DNA from: JAGWNR01 sp964565685
GTDB taxonomy: Bacteria > Patescibacteriota > Minisyncoccia > Phycocordibacterales > PALSA-1337
Direction of reading: 5' to 3'
NCBI GenBank assembly: GCA_964565685.1
Contig: CAZMFR010000001.1
Location: 62,001-126,000, forward strand
Length of the DNA: 64,000 nt
Below the pieces are notes generated by a model. It saw nothing but the letters and a program-made list of their open reading frames with translations. It had not been told where the DNA came from and ran no database searches. Every line of letters starts with the position of its first letter. The first letter of the stretch is position 1. The position numbers and the translations under genes were made by a program. Positions 34,409-42,302 of the stretch are shown here, in pieces.

Positions 34409-35206
34409 TTACTGCGGAGTCGTGGAAGCGAATCTCTTGAATCCCTTACCATTCATTCCCCTTGCAAAATCATTCCCTTTTCCAAAAGCAACCTCCGGCA
34501 TGATCGTGACCTTTGAAGCAAGGATTTCATTCGTCGAAGTCGTCGTACCTATTACCGCAACCAGGTTCCCGACAGCGATATCAGAGAATTCCGCTGTCGT
34601 GGTGCCCTCTCGAAACGCCGTTCCGGAATCTGTGTCGATCGTCAGCGTCGTAGTGCCAGTTTTTGTCCTTTCGTCCAGAGCGAACGATGCATCGCCAGTC
34701 ACCGCAGACACTGATCCAAAAGCCGCCGGTCGAACAAAATTTTTGTCAAAAGCACGAGTCGAGGAAGCAAATGAATGGCCGGTAGTGGAACCAATGCGGC
34801 CACCCTTTTCCCATGCCGGCGGGCCAGTAGTTTGAGGCAAAACCCCATCGAATATTATTTTTGCATTTATATTAGTGCCAGAAACGGTGCCTATAACAGC
34901 AATTTTGTCGTTGATTTGTATGCTAGAAGCCGTGGTCGTTGCGCCTGATCTCAGGATTTTGGAGTTGGAAGTGTTTACGGTATAAGTCGTGATAGCCGCG
35001 GTAGAACTGGCCTGCACTGTAATAGTCAAGTTGGTCGAATCGTCGACCGATGACACGATTCCGACGATTGGACGAGCAAATGAAGCATTGCCGCCATGAC
35101 CAAAGGATCCTCTCGTCGTTGAAGCGGTCTGCGCGCAAGCCGCGCTCGCTACGACTAGAAACCCCACTATGGCGACAGCGATTGGAATTTTATTGATGCT
35201 TTTCAT
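34409..35206 (-). CDS. Secreted DUF5666-like beta-domain protein
   Basis: The 265-aa product has a signal peptide (MKSINKIPIAVAIVGFLVVA, then SAACAQ) and repeats of a small beta-barrel unit: GIVSSVDDSTNLTITV..ITTYTVNTSNSKIL..IQINDKIAVIGTVSGTNINAKII. It then has GSVSAVTGDASFALDERTKTGTTTLTIDT..FSDIAVGNLVAVIGTTTSTNEILASKVTI. This pattern (IxxVDGxxLTVxx..tt.v.v...t......i..GD.V.V.G...g..i.A..I) matches DUF5666. The role is unknown. The start is at ATG 35206; a longer frame from 35329 is not supported. Confidence 0.8.
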   Translation of the reverse strand: MKSINKIPIAVAIVGFLVVASAACAQTASTTRGSFGHGGNASFARPIVGIVSSVDDSTNLTITVQASSTAAITTYTVNTSNSKILRSGATTTASSIQINDKIAVIGTVSGTNINAKIIFDGVLPQTTGPPAWEKGGRIGSTTGHSFASSTRAFDKNFVRPAAFGSVSAVTGDASFALDERTKTGTTTLTIDTDSGTAFREGTTTAEFSDIAVGNLVAVIGTTTSTNEILASKVTIMPEVAFGKGNDFARGMNGKGFKRFASTTPQ

Positions 35207-35315
35207 ATTTTTATTATTTATGGTTATCTGATAATAAAGACGGCTCTGTCTCATTTTTACGATTTTATTTTTATGAGAGGTATACGCGGTAGAGCTACGG
35301 TCGGGTGCAACCCGT

Positions 35316-35336
35316 GTACAAGGTAGCACCTTGTAC
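35316..35336. repeat. 21-bp palindrome (GTACAAGG / CCTTGTAC)
   Basis: This is identical in sequence to the copy at 26207-26227. It ends directly before the -35 element of the phosphoglucose isomerase gene (35338). Confidence 0.9.
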
Positions 35337-35337
35337 T

Positions 35338-35365
35338 TTGTTAAAAACCGATTTCAATGTACAAT
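35338..35365 (+). promoter_or_regulatory. Promoter of the cupin phosphoglucose isomerase gene
   Basis: TTGTTA (35338-35343) and TACAAT (35360-35365) have a 16-bp spacer. ATG 35372 follows after six bases, so the A of ATG is the probable transcription start. The palindrome at 35316-35336 abuts the -35. Confidence 0.7.
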
Positions 35366-35371
35366 TATGTT

Positions 35372-35938
35372 ATGGAAAAACCCTTTGCCGAGCGAACCCA
35401 AGAGAAAATGCGAGAAGTCCTTATGGATCAATCAGCAGACGGACCGGATGTTCACTATTATATGATTCGTGGCGGCAAGGAAAAGCTGAACATCACTGTC
35501 ATGGAGACAGGCACCGTCGGCGGAGAATATATAAAGACCTATGGGCACTACCATGTCTTCGATTTCAAAGAGACTTACAAAATAATCCACGGCAACGGAT
35601 TGGTTCTCTTGCAGATCAGAAAAAAGGACGCCAACGGCGATTTTATAGATGACGAGATCTCTTCATTTCAGACAATCGAAGTTGGCCCGGGAAGCGTGGT
35701 CGAAATCCCCTCTTTTGCCGGACATCTGTTGATCAATACAGGCAAAACGTGGCTCGTCACCAGCGACGACAGCGTTTTCGATCCGGCAGGCGATTCTTCC
35801 AGCATGCCAAAACACGCAGACTACGAAGCGGTCAAGAAAATGCGAGGATTCGCGTATTATGTCATAGAAAAAGACGGCAAGCCGTCTTTTATAAAGAATA
35901 AAAGATACAAGAACGTGCCAGAAATTGAAATGAAATGA
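35372..35938 (+). CDS. Cupin-type glucose-6-phosphate isomerase
   Basis: The 188-aa product resembles the archaeal-type cupin PGI (GPI family): DVHYYMIRGG, TGTVGGEYIKTYGHYHVFDFKETYKIIHGNG, then VEIPSFAGHLLINTG. The GHYH motif plus a later Glu and His (KETYKI, GHLLIN) bind the catalytic metal. It interconverts glucose-6-phosphate and fructose-6-phosphate. The start is set by the promoter; an ATG at 35357 lies upstream of the -10. The next gene, a glycosyltransferase-like protein, follows on the same strand. Confidence 0.85.
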   Translation: MEKPFAERTQEKMREVLMDQSADGPDVHYYMIRGGKEKLNITVMETGTVGGEYIKTYGHYHVFDFKETYKIIHGNGLVLLQIRKKDANGDFIDDEISSFQTIEVGPGSVVEIPSFAGHLLINTGKTWLVTSDDSVFDPAGDSSSMPKHADYEAVKKMRGFAYYVIEKDGKPSFIKNKRYKNVPEIEMK

Positions 35939-36009
35939 GAGTTTATAAAGCGAATGCGAGCATTCCTGACTTTACAACTTTAAGGATTTTATAGGATTTA
36001 AGACTGATC

Positions 36010-37365
36010 ATGTCCTACCAACTTCAACCAGACAAAAAAGCATACATAATCGCCGTAGACATGGGCTATGGCCATCAGCGCGCCGCTTTCCCCTTGCTTT
36101 CGATATCGACCACGCCAAAAGCTTGGAACATCGAAAAGCCATTCATCATAACTGCCAATGATTACCCTTCTATTCCGCGTTCCGACAAATTCAAATGGTT
36201 TTGCACGCGCAAGATATATGAGAGCATATCTAGATTCCAGGGCTTCCCCATCTTTGGCAAGAGGATCTTTCATCTGATGAGCTATCTGCAAAGGATCGAG
36301 CCATTCTATCCGCGACGCGACCTTTCAAAAGCCACTTTTCCCGTAAAGCTCGTATATAGCTTGATCAGGCACGGTCTAGGTAAACACTTGATCGATGCGT
36401 TGAACGAGAATCCACTGGCTATAATCTGCTCTTTCCCTATTCCCGCCCTTTGCGCCGAAGAGCACGGCTACAAAGGAGAGATCTATTGCTTGTGCACAGA
36501 CACTGACATAGCGCGCTCTTGGGCGCCTCTACATCCGGAAAAGAGCCGCATCATCTATCTGGCGCCGACGCCTCGCGCGAAAGAACGGCTGAAGCTCTAT
36601 GGGATAAGAGAAGAAAAAATAGCAGTCACCGGCTTTCCTTTGCCAAAAGAGGATTCCGACAAAGTCTTGCTTGAAAACTTGAAAACCAGGATATCAAAGC
36701 TGGATCCTAGCGGAATATATCACAAAAAATTCCAAAAGCTTTTGTCGCTCTATCTAGGACGTGGCTTCGTCAAAGCGAAAAACGAAGGGCCGCTGTCAAT
36801 CACTTTCGCCATAGGCGGCGCAGGGGCGCAATCGGATATCGCTTTGAAGATCCTAGATTCATTCTCGGAAAAGATCCGCAAAGGAGAGGTCCGGCTGAAT
36901 TTGGTGGCCGGCACCTCCGCCGCGATTATGAAAAGATTCGATAGAGCGGTGCGCAAACTGTTTCTGGAATCTCTCACAAATGGATCCGTGACGATCCTGT
37001 ACAGCTCCGACAAATATGAGTATTTCCGAAGATTCAATGCTCTATTGACCGAAACTGACATTCTCTGGACAAAACCGAGCGAGCTGTCTTTTTACGCCGG
37101 TCTGGGCTTGCCGATCGTCATGTCGCCGCCGCTCGGTTCGCAGGAAGAATTCAATCGTGCATGGCTTTATATGATGGGCGCTGGCTTTGAACAATATGAC
37201 CCGCGCTATGCCGACGAATGGTTGTTCGATTGGATACGATCCGGCTGGCTGGCAGAGGCCGCCATGAATGGTTTTTTGAACGCTTCAAAAAATGGCACAG
37301 AACATATAATAGATCTTGTCCTCTATGGCAAGAAAACCGAGATCGAAGAGGTTCATTTCGTGTAA
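36010..37365 (+). CDS. GT-B fold glycosyltransferase-like protein (MurG/MGDG-synthase type)
   Basis: The 451-aa product starts with YIIAVDMGYGHQRAAFPLL, close to the GxGHxxAA motif of MGDG synthases and MurG. Later it has IICSFPIPALCAEEHGYKGEIYCLCTDTD, a conserved hinge, LAPTPRAKERLKLYGIREEKIAVTGFPLP, the C-terminal Rossmann start SITFAIGGAGAQSD, and the donor-binding region KPSELSFYAGLGLPIVMSPPLGSQEEFN. It likely transfers a sugar, perhaps to a lipid. Donor and acceptor are unknown. It lies between PGI and PurF genes on the same strand. Confidence 0.75.
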   Translation: MSYQLQPDKKAYIIAVDMGYGHQRAAFPLLSISTTPKAWNIEKPFIITANDYPSIPRSDKFKWFCTRKIYESISRFQGFPIFGKRIFHLMSYLQRIEPFYPRRDLSKATFPVKLVYSLIRHGLGKHLIDALNENPLAIICSFPIPALCAEEHGYKGEIYCLCTDTDIARSWAPLHPEKSRIIYLAPTPRAKERLKLYGIREEKIAVTGFPLPKEDSDKVLLENLKTRISKLDPSGIYHKKFQKLLSLYLGRGFVKAKNEGPLSITFAIGGAGAQSDIALKILDSFSEKIRKGEVRLNLVAGTSAAIMKRFDRAVRKLFLESLTNGSVTILYSSDKYEYFRRFNALLTETDILWTKPSELSFYAGLGLPIVMSPPLGSQEEFNRAWLYMMGAGFEQYDPRYADEWLFDWIRSGWLAEAAMNGFLNASKNGTEHIIDLVLYGKKTEIEEVHFV

Positions 37366-37431
37366 AATGCTCGTCTAAAGTCTACTGATCTTCATACGAT
37401 CTTTGCGCTTTTTTGTGCTTATGGATCCGGC

Positions 37432-37459
37432 TTGCAATTACTTTCTTATCCTATATAGT
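37432..37459 (+). promoter_or_regulatory. Promoter of purF
   Basis: TTGCAA (37432-37437) and TATAGT (37454-37459) have a 16-bp spacer. The leader is about 30 nt. Confidence 0.6.
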
Positions 37460-37494
37460 GAAAACAGGAACGGTGAACTTTTACAAAAAAATAT

Positions 37495-38883
37495 ATGAAT
37501 TATTATCCAAAACATTATTGTGGAATATTTGGCGTCAAAGACATGCCAAATGCGGCAGAATTGGCCTACTATGGACTATACGCTTTGCAACATCGCGGCC
37601 AAGAAAGCGCCGGCATCGTCAGCACGAACGGGAAAAGCTTTTACGAACACAAGGGCATGGGGCTGGTGCCAAACATCTTTACAGGATCGGTCTTGCAAGC
37701 TCTCGGCGGAAATACAGTAAAGATGGCTATTGGGCACAATCGATATTCTACTGCCGGCGGATCGGAGATAAAGAACGCCCAACCGCTGTCGGTAGAATGC
37801 AAATTCGGACCTATCGCGCTCGCACATAACGGCAACCTGACTAACACCCGCCCCCTGCGCGCAGAGCTGGAGAGCCATGGAGCATTATTCCGGACGACTA
37901 CGGACAGCGAGATAATGCTGATCCTCTTGGCGCAATCAGATGCATCTTCACTTGACCAAGCCATCCTCGATATGATGGAAAGAGTCGAAGGTGCATATTC
38001 CCTCGTCATCATGACGAGGGACGCTCTCATCGCCGTGCGTGATCCGCATGGGTTTCGACCGTTATCGCTCGGCACATTGGATGGAAATCCAGTCGTAGCC
38101 AGCGAAACATGCGCATTCGACGTCATAAACGCGCGCTTTGAACGAGAGGTAAAACCGGGCGAGGTGGTCATATTCGAAGGAAACAAGACGCGTATGCTCA
38201 CGGCGCAAAATCAGTCAGAGAAAAAACCGGAAAGATCCTTCTGTGCGTTCGAATACGTATACTTTGCCAGACCAGATAGCATCATGGGAGGCAGAGACAT
38301 CTACAGCGTGCGCTTCGCAATGGGAGAAAGACTTGCCAATGAATATCCAATCGATGCGGATATCATAGTGCCGATACCGGACGGCGGAGTCTGTGCCGCA
38401 AAAGGATATGCGAAGGCGACGGGAATAGAATTGGTCGATGCCTTCATCCGCAATCACTACGTCGGCAGAAGCTTCATCAAACCGACCCAGTCGGAACGCG
38501 ACAAGACAGTGACGTTCAAGCTGAACCTGATATCGAACTTGGTAAGGGACAAAAGAGTGGTGATCATCGATGATTCAATCGTCCGCGGCACGACCAGCCG
38601 GACGCGCGTAAAGAGGATAAAGGAGGCCGGTGCGCGCGAGGTGCATTGTCTGGTCAGTTGTCCGCCGCACAGATATCCCTGTTATTACGGCGTCGACTTC
38701 CCTGATCGTTCAAAGCTGGCCGCGGCGAGCCATAGCACGGAGGAGATCAGAAAAAATCTCGGCCTTGATTCGCTCGGCTATCTGTCCGAAGAGGGTCTGG
38801 TCGGCATCCTCGGTCTAGGGCATTGCACCGCTTGTTGGAGCGGCAGATATCCTGTGACATCTAGAGACGCCACACCTATGTGA
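37495..38883 (+). CDS. purF: Amidophosphoribosyltransferase PurF
   Basis: PurF makes 5-phosphoribosylamine from PRPP and glutamine, the first step of purine synthesis. The 462-aa product begins MNYYPKHYCGIFGV; C9 is the glutaminase nucleophile exposed after cleavage of the short propeptide. It shows LQHRGQESAGI, GHNRYSTAGGS, LAHNGNLTN, and the PRPP site RVVIIDDSIVRGTTSRTRV. The last segment LGHCTACWSGRYPV is typical. No other pur genes are near, so the pathway is either dispersed or absent. Confidence 0.96.
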   Translation: MNYYPKHYCGIFGVKDMPNAAELAYYGLYALQHRGQESAGIVSTNGKSFYEHKGMGLVPNIFTGSVLQALGGNTVKMAIGHNRYSTAGGSEIKNAQPLSVECKFGPIALAHNGNLTNTRPLRAELESHGALFRTTTDSEIMLILLAQSDASSLDQAILDMMERVEGAYSLVIMTRDALIAVRDPHGFRPLSLGTLDGNPVVASETCAFDVINARFEREVKPGEVVIFEGNKTRMLTAQNQSEKKPERSFCAFEYVYFARPDSIMGGRDIYSVRFAMGERLANEYPIDADIIVPIPDGGVCAAKGYAKATGIELVDAFIRNHYVGRSFIKPTQSERDKTVTFKLNLISNLVRDKRVVIIDDSIVRGTTSRTRVKRIKEAGAREVHCLVSCPPHRYPCYYGVDFPDRSKLAAASHSTEEIRKNLGLDSLGYLSEEGLVGILGLGHCTACWSGRYPVTSRDATPM

Positions 38884-38899
38884 CACATGTCTACAACAC

Positions 38900-38927
38900 C
38901 CGCCCGAATTGCTTCGGGCGGTTTTTT
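38900..38927 (+). terminator. Intrinsic terminator of purF
   Basis: The stem CCGCCCGAA / TTCGGGCGG with loop TTGC is followed by TTTTTT. Confidence 0.92.
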
Positions 38928-38929
38928 AT

Positions 38930-39160
38930 TGTCATGTAAAATATATTGATTAGACAAAAAGTTATAAGTAAACATGCCTTTGCGGTAATATGTGGAAAAG
39001 CCCTCTTGTGTATGCATCAGTGTCACTAACGCTATGATAATGTACAACCACACTTGACATATGTGCACGCCTCCGCGGCGTACGCTTTTTTATTTTATAT
39101 GGGACAGTATCGGAACAGAATTATGGCGTTAAAGGATGATCATTATACGGAGTTTAGACT
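38930..39160. other. Intergenic region at the probable left flank of the integrated element
   Basis: This AT-rich 230-bp stretch holds no gene. It has a -10-like TATGAT/GATAAT near 39035 and, downstream, a hairpin ACGCC / GGCGT followed by ACGCTTTTTT at 39065-39091. A very short transcript is possible but not claimed. No copy of the tRNA-Gln end was found. Confidence 0.4.
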
Positions 39161-40408
39161 TTAGAACTTGCCTGTTTTCTTCACCTTTTTCCCTTTTACA
39201 AAAACAACCTGATTATCTGTAATTTCCACGACAGGATATGCCACTTTCTTTTTAAATTCTTCTACCTCACCTTTTTGAGCAATCATATAATGCGGAAATA
39301 CCGCAACATCTGTAAATCCAAATCCAGAAAGATCAGTAAGACCGACATCATTTGGGTCACCTTCGGAACCCCACCCCGCAATCTCTATGTTTTTACCGGC
39401 AATGATGCTTCCCGCAGAAACGCCGATGTACAAAGCTCCTTTATTGACCGCATCGATAATAAATTTATCAGCACCTGTATCTCTCATCTTTTTCAAAATT
39501 GCGTACGTGTTTCCACCACAAACATATATAACATCAGTTGGTTCAAGCTCAGTCGGTTTATCGAGATTGAGAATCTTAATATTTTTGAAACCAAGCGCTT
39601 CGAGCTCTTTCTTTGAAGCTACTACATATGATTCCTCCGTTTTGTTTTGCGTATAGCTGACCATTAAAACCTTACACCATTCTGCCTGCTTCGGTATTTC
39701 TTTTTTAAGTATTTCAGCAACTTCTGGATTGGAAAAACCGCCAGACGTAAGCAATAATTTTCTTAAGGTAAAATTGCGTAGGTCGGTCTCAACCAATGCT
39801 CGTTGGATATCAGTCTTTTGGATCATTGAAAGAAGCGGTTTAGTCGAATTACGTTCATCGATCGGATTGGCAATAGAAAAGCCAATATACTCAACTTTCT
39901 TCTTTTGACGAAGACGTACCCAATCTATCGCCGGTATGAGATCAGCATCGGAGCAAACAACGATGGCTGTATCATAGCGGTCATCTATCGCCGCAGTGAT
40001 CAAATCTGTCGCCAATTTCACGTCAATACCCTTTTCGCGAAGCCGTTGGAATTGAATTTTCTTTATTCCTGTTTTCAATATTTTCTTGTAATCAATCACT
40101 CGGCTATCAATTACCAGTTCTTCCGTGCGGCTTTTTAACGTGCTTGTTTTGATTTCCCAGTGATTTGATTTTAAATTAGAGAATAATGAAGTTTGTCGCG
40201 ACATTGCAAAAACACTTCTTTGATCACCTACCTTCTCTTTTACGGTACCGGCGTATAGACGCTTGCCCATATCAGAGATTGTTCGTCCATTAGCTAGAAA
40301 AGAGGCAAAGGCATCAAAGTCAAACTGACCCTCTTGGAGCCCAAGCTTCTTTAGTGTTAGATGATAAAAGTTACTTCCGTCTATAAAAATTTGAACTCTT
40401 TCTGGCAT
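39161..40408 (-). CDS. NYN-domain nuclease fused to an S51-family peptidase (peptidase E type)
   Basis: The 415-aa product joins two enzymes. Residues 1-205 are a NYN (PIN-like, LabA/DUF88) domain: VQIFIDGSNFYH with D10, KGIDVKLATDLITAAIDDRYDTAIVVCSDADLIPAIDWVR with D129, D135, D154 and D156, and KKKVEYIGFS. NYN domains cleave RNA with metal ions. Residues about 210-415 are a peptidase S51 domain: LLLTSGGFSNPEV, VMVSYTQNK-like core, DVIYVCGGNTYAILKKM, nucleophile elbow IGVSAGSIIAG with S331, and DVAVFPHY with H373. S51 enzymes are dipeptidase E or cyanophycinase types. ATG 40408 follows TATAAT by seven bases. The fusion seems new to me. Confidence 0.88.
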   Translation of the reverse strand: MPERVQIFIDGSNFYHLTLKKLGLQEGQFDFDAFASFLANGRTISDMGKRLYAGTVKEKVGDQRSVFAMSRQTSLFSNLKSNHWEIKTSTLKSRTEELVIDSRVIDYKKILKTGIKKIQFQRLREKGIDVKLATDLITAAIDDRYDTAIVVCSDADLIPAIDWVRLRQKKKVEYIGFSIANPIDERNSTKPLLSMIQKTDIQRALVETDLRNFTLRKLLLTSGGFSNPEVAEILKKEIPKQAEWCKVLMVSYTQNKTEESYVVASKKELEALGFKNIKILNLDKPTELEPTDVIYVCGGNTYAILKKMRDTGADKFIIDAVNKGALYIGVSAGSIIAGKNIEIAGWGSEGDPNDVGLTDLSGFGFTDVAVFPHYMIAQKGEVEEFKKKVAYPVVEITDNQVVFVKGKKVKKTGKF

Positions 40409-40415
40409 GGAAAGT

Positions 40416-40421
40416 ATTATA
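40416..40421 (-). promoter_or_regulatory. Proximal -10 of the NYN-S51 gene
   Basis: TATAAT on the minus strand lies seven bases before ATG 40408, giving a leaderless mRNA. Confidence 0.6.
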
Positions 40422-40435
40422 CCCCTTAAACGGAA

Positions 40436-40466
40436 ACCCGCACACTGCTATACAGCAGGCGCGGGT
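40436..40466 (-). other. Attenuator-like hairpin upstream of the NYN-S51 gene
   Basis: The stem ACCCGC / GCGGGT encloses a second stem CTGCT / AGCAG with a 4-nt loop. It is followed on the minus strand by TTTCCGTTT. It lies between the distal promoter and the gene. Confidence 0.55.
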
Positions 40467-40481
40467 GACTTTCATGGGTAC

Positions 40482-40509
40482 AGTATACTCGTATCCGTCT
40501 TGTTGTCAA
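40482..40509 (-). promoter_or_regulatory. Distal consensus promoter of the NYN-S51 gene
   Basis: On the minus strand TTGACA (40504-40509) and TATACT (40482-40487) are separated by 16 bp, one of the two strongest promoters in the window. A transcript would run through the hairpin at 40436-40466 before reaching the gene. Confidence 0.8.
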
Positions 40510-40591
40510 GTGTGTCGATGTGGATAGAAACTAAAGGAAATCCTTTGCTGGCCGTGTGGCGTGAAGTTGGAATATGTTTATATAGGGATAA

Positions 40592-41113
40592 TCAGCTAGT
40601 CCACTCATTCTCACCTGTTTTTTTGTGAACAAAGTCCATAATCTTTTGGAATTTATTCTTAGCGTCTTTAAATTCTTTTTGCTCGATAATTTCATTTTTA
40701 CTTCCATTTTTAATTTTTTTAAGTGAATTTTCATAATCAAGAAAAAGAAAGTGAATTTTACTCAATGGTTCATACCAGTATTTTATGTGACTTCGGAGTT
40801 CAATTACCATTTTTTCTGGAATCTCTTTATCTTCTTGTCCATAGGAAGTTGATATTGCGGTCGAGAGCAAACCTTCAGGTGTAGAGAAAACCGCTTGCTT
40901 TAAAAGCCATTGATAGAAATCAAATAACTTTTTGTTTCTATTTTTCCAGCTGGAATAAATAAACGTACCGACAAAACCAGTTAATGCACCAATGACAGCA
41001 GAAAACCATTGCGTGTTCCACCATTGCACATATAAATTTGTCCGTAAAGTATCCTGCAAAATATTTATATTGTTAGAAAGATTATTTATTGAATTTATCA
41101 AATCTGATTTCAT
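40592..41113 (-). CDS. Single-pass membrane protein of the integrated element
   Basis: No family was recognised. The 173-aa product has a short helical N-terminus (MKSDLINSINNLSNNINILQDTL), one membrane helix (WFSAVIGALTGFVGTFIYSSW), and a Lys-rich helical cytoplasmic part with KFQKIMDFVHKKTGENE. The pattern recalls phage or plasmid accessory membrane proteins. It is more AT-rich than the chromosome around it. ATG 41113 is chosen; an in-frame TTG at 41131 is upstream. Confidence 0.65.
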   Translation of the reverse strand: MKSDLINSINNLSNNINILQDTLRTNLYVQWWNTQWFSAVIGALTGFVGTFIYSSWKNRNKKLFDFYQWLLKQAVFSTPEGLLSTAISTSYGQEDKEIPEKMVIELRSHIKYWYEPLSKIHFLFLDYENSLKKIKNGSKNEIIEQKEFKDAKNKFQKIMDFVHKKTGENEWTS

Positions 41114-41142
41114 GGCGATACTTATTTCCAATAGGTTGTTGC

Positions 41143-41742
41143 TTACTTACTTCCGCCTGTGTTTATATATTTATTTTCAAAATTAATAAATTGCCCGAGA
41201 GACGAACATTGTGTAATCGAGGGATTAGAAGCCATGAGACATGCTATTACAGAATTGGTCGATAATACTCCGGTAGAACTATTAAACGGTACAAGAACAG
41301 AGCCATACATAGTACCTTGAGTTGCATCATAAAGATCTTCACCATATACCGACGTACCGTTACCCGTTGTGCCATTTATACTGATACTGATAAAACATTT
41401 ATTTAGTGATTCATTATAGTGGCTTGTATAAGTAGAATTATTGGAGAAATCACTATACTGGTATGTTCCTTCACCAAAAAAGTTCTTTGCATTTTGTGCA
41501 CACTGGCTCTCCAAAGCAAAATTGTTTTGCGTAGATTGATTCGAGAGTTGAGAATTAAGTTTAGCAATCGTGTCATTATCTTGAGCAAGAGTGCTACTGG
41601 CAGTCGTCGATTCGTTATCTAAACGTTGTGATAAGATGTCCATTTCTGTTTGTTGATTTCTAATAATAGAGTATAAAACACCTGTTACAACAACCAGCAA
41701 AACAATTACAGTACTAAATAAAATTATAGTTGATTTTTTCAT
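41143..41742 (-). CDS. Membrane-anchored extracytoplasmic protein of the integrated element
   Basis: The 199-aa product has an N-terminal membrane helix (IILFSTVIVLLVVVTGVLYSII), a coiled-coil stretch (NQQTEMDILSQRLDN, then AQDNDTIAKLNSQLSNQ), and a C-terminal domain with four Cys (ESQCAQNAKNFF, NKCFISI, VIACLMA, ITQCSSLG). It sits 13 bp after the peptidoglycan-binding protein gene on the same strand, so they may be co-expressed. Function unknown. Confidence 0.7.
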   Translation of the reverse strand: MKKSTIILFSTVIVLLVVVTGVLYSIIRNQQTEMDILSQRLDNESTTASSTLAQDNDTIAKLNSQLSNQSTQNNFALESQCAQNAKNFFGEGTYQYSDFSNNSTYTSHYNESLNKCFISISINGTTGNGTSVYGEDLYDATQGTMYGSVLVPFNSSTGVLSTNSVIACLMASNPSITQCSSLGQFINFENKYINTGGSK

Positions 41743-41755
41743 AAATATTTGTATA

Positions 41756-42238
41756 TTAGAGCCAATCTTCTACACCCCCATGATGCGAGCAAGTGCCACT
41801 TCGATGCTCGCTAAAACTATAGGTGCCGTCCCTGCACTCTGCAGACGCTCCAGCCGGAATACCGTTTGATGAATATGCCGGACTTTCAACAGGGTTGCTA
41901 TCAACATTAGTGTAAGAGTTGTTATTTGAAAGCGTAGTCGTCCAGTCAGGATTAGCAGCTAATATGATATTTATTTCTGCCCGTGTCAGAGCACCGACAT
42001 AACCGGCAGCAGGAGTAATTCCCTCTTTATTTTGAAAAGCTATAACCGCACTCTGTGTCAGAGATCCAAAGTAATCAGTGATCGGACCACTATAGAGACC
42101 TTCATCAGCGAGGAATTGTTGTAGTTGTGATACATCTGTACCAGTCATACCATAACTCAGACTCCGGTTAAAAGTTGCCCCAAAAGCGATAGAGGGAATG
42201 AATACGGCAACTATGGCCAACAGATATATTTTTTTCAT
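41756..42238 (-). CDS. Secreted peptidoglycan-binding protein with a DUF3761-like C-terminus
   Basis: The 160-aa product has a signal peptide (MKKIYLLAIVAVFIPSIAFGA). A PG_binding_1 domain follows (LSYGMTGTDVSQLQQFLADEGLYSGPITDYFGSLTQSAVIAFQNKEGI, then GYVGALTRAEIN), the standard peptidoglycan-binding triple helix. The tail GASAECRDGTYSFSEHRSGTCSHHGGVEDWL matches the DUF3761 pattern with two Cys and CSHHGGV. It likely attaches the element's product to the wall, perhaps to alter cell-surface contact. Confidence 0.85.
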   Translation of the reverse strand: MKKIYLLAIVAVFIPSIAFGATFNRSLSYGMTGTDVSQLQQFLADEGLYSGPITDYFGSLTQSAVIAFQNKEGITPAAGYVGALTRAEINIILAANPDWTTTLSNNNSYTNVDSNPVESPAYSSNGIPAGASAECRDGTYSFSEHRSGTCSHHGGVEDWL

Positions 42239-42302
42239 GAAAATAATGAGTATTTAGTTGTTATGTAATCAGCATACAACTGTATATACAAAAGTCAAAC
42301 CG

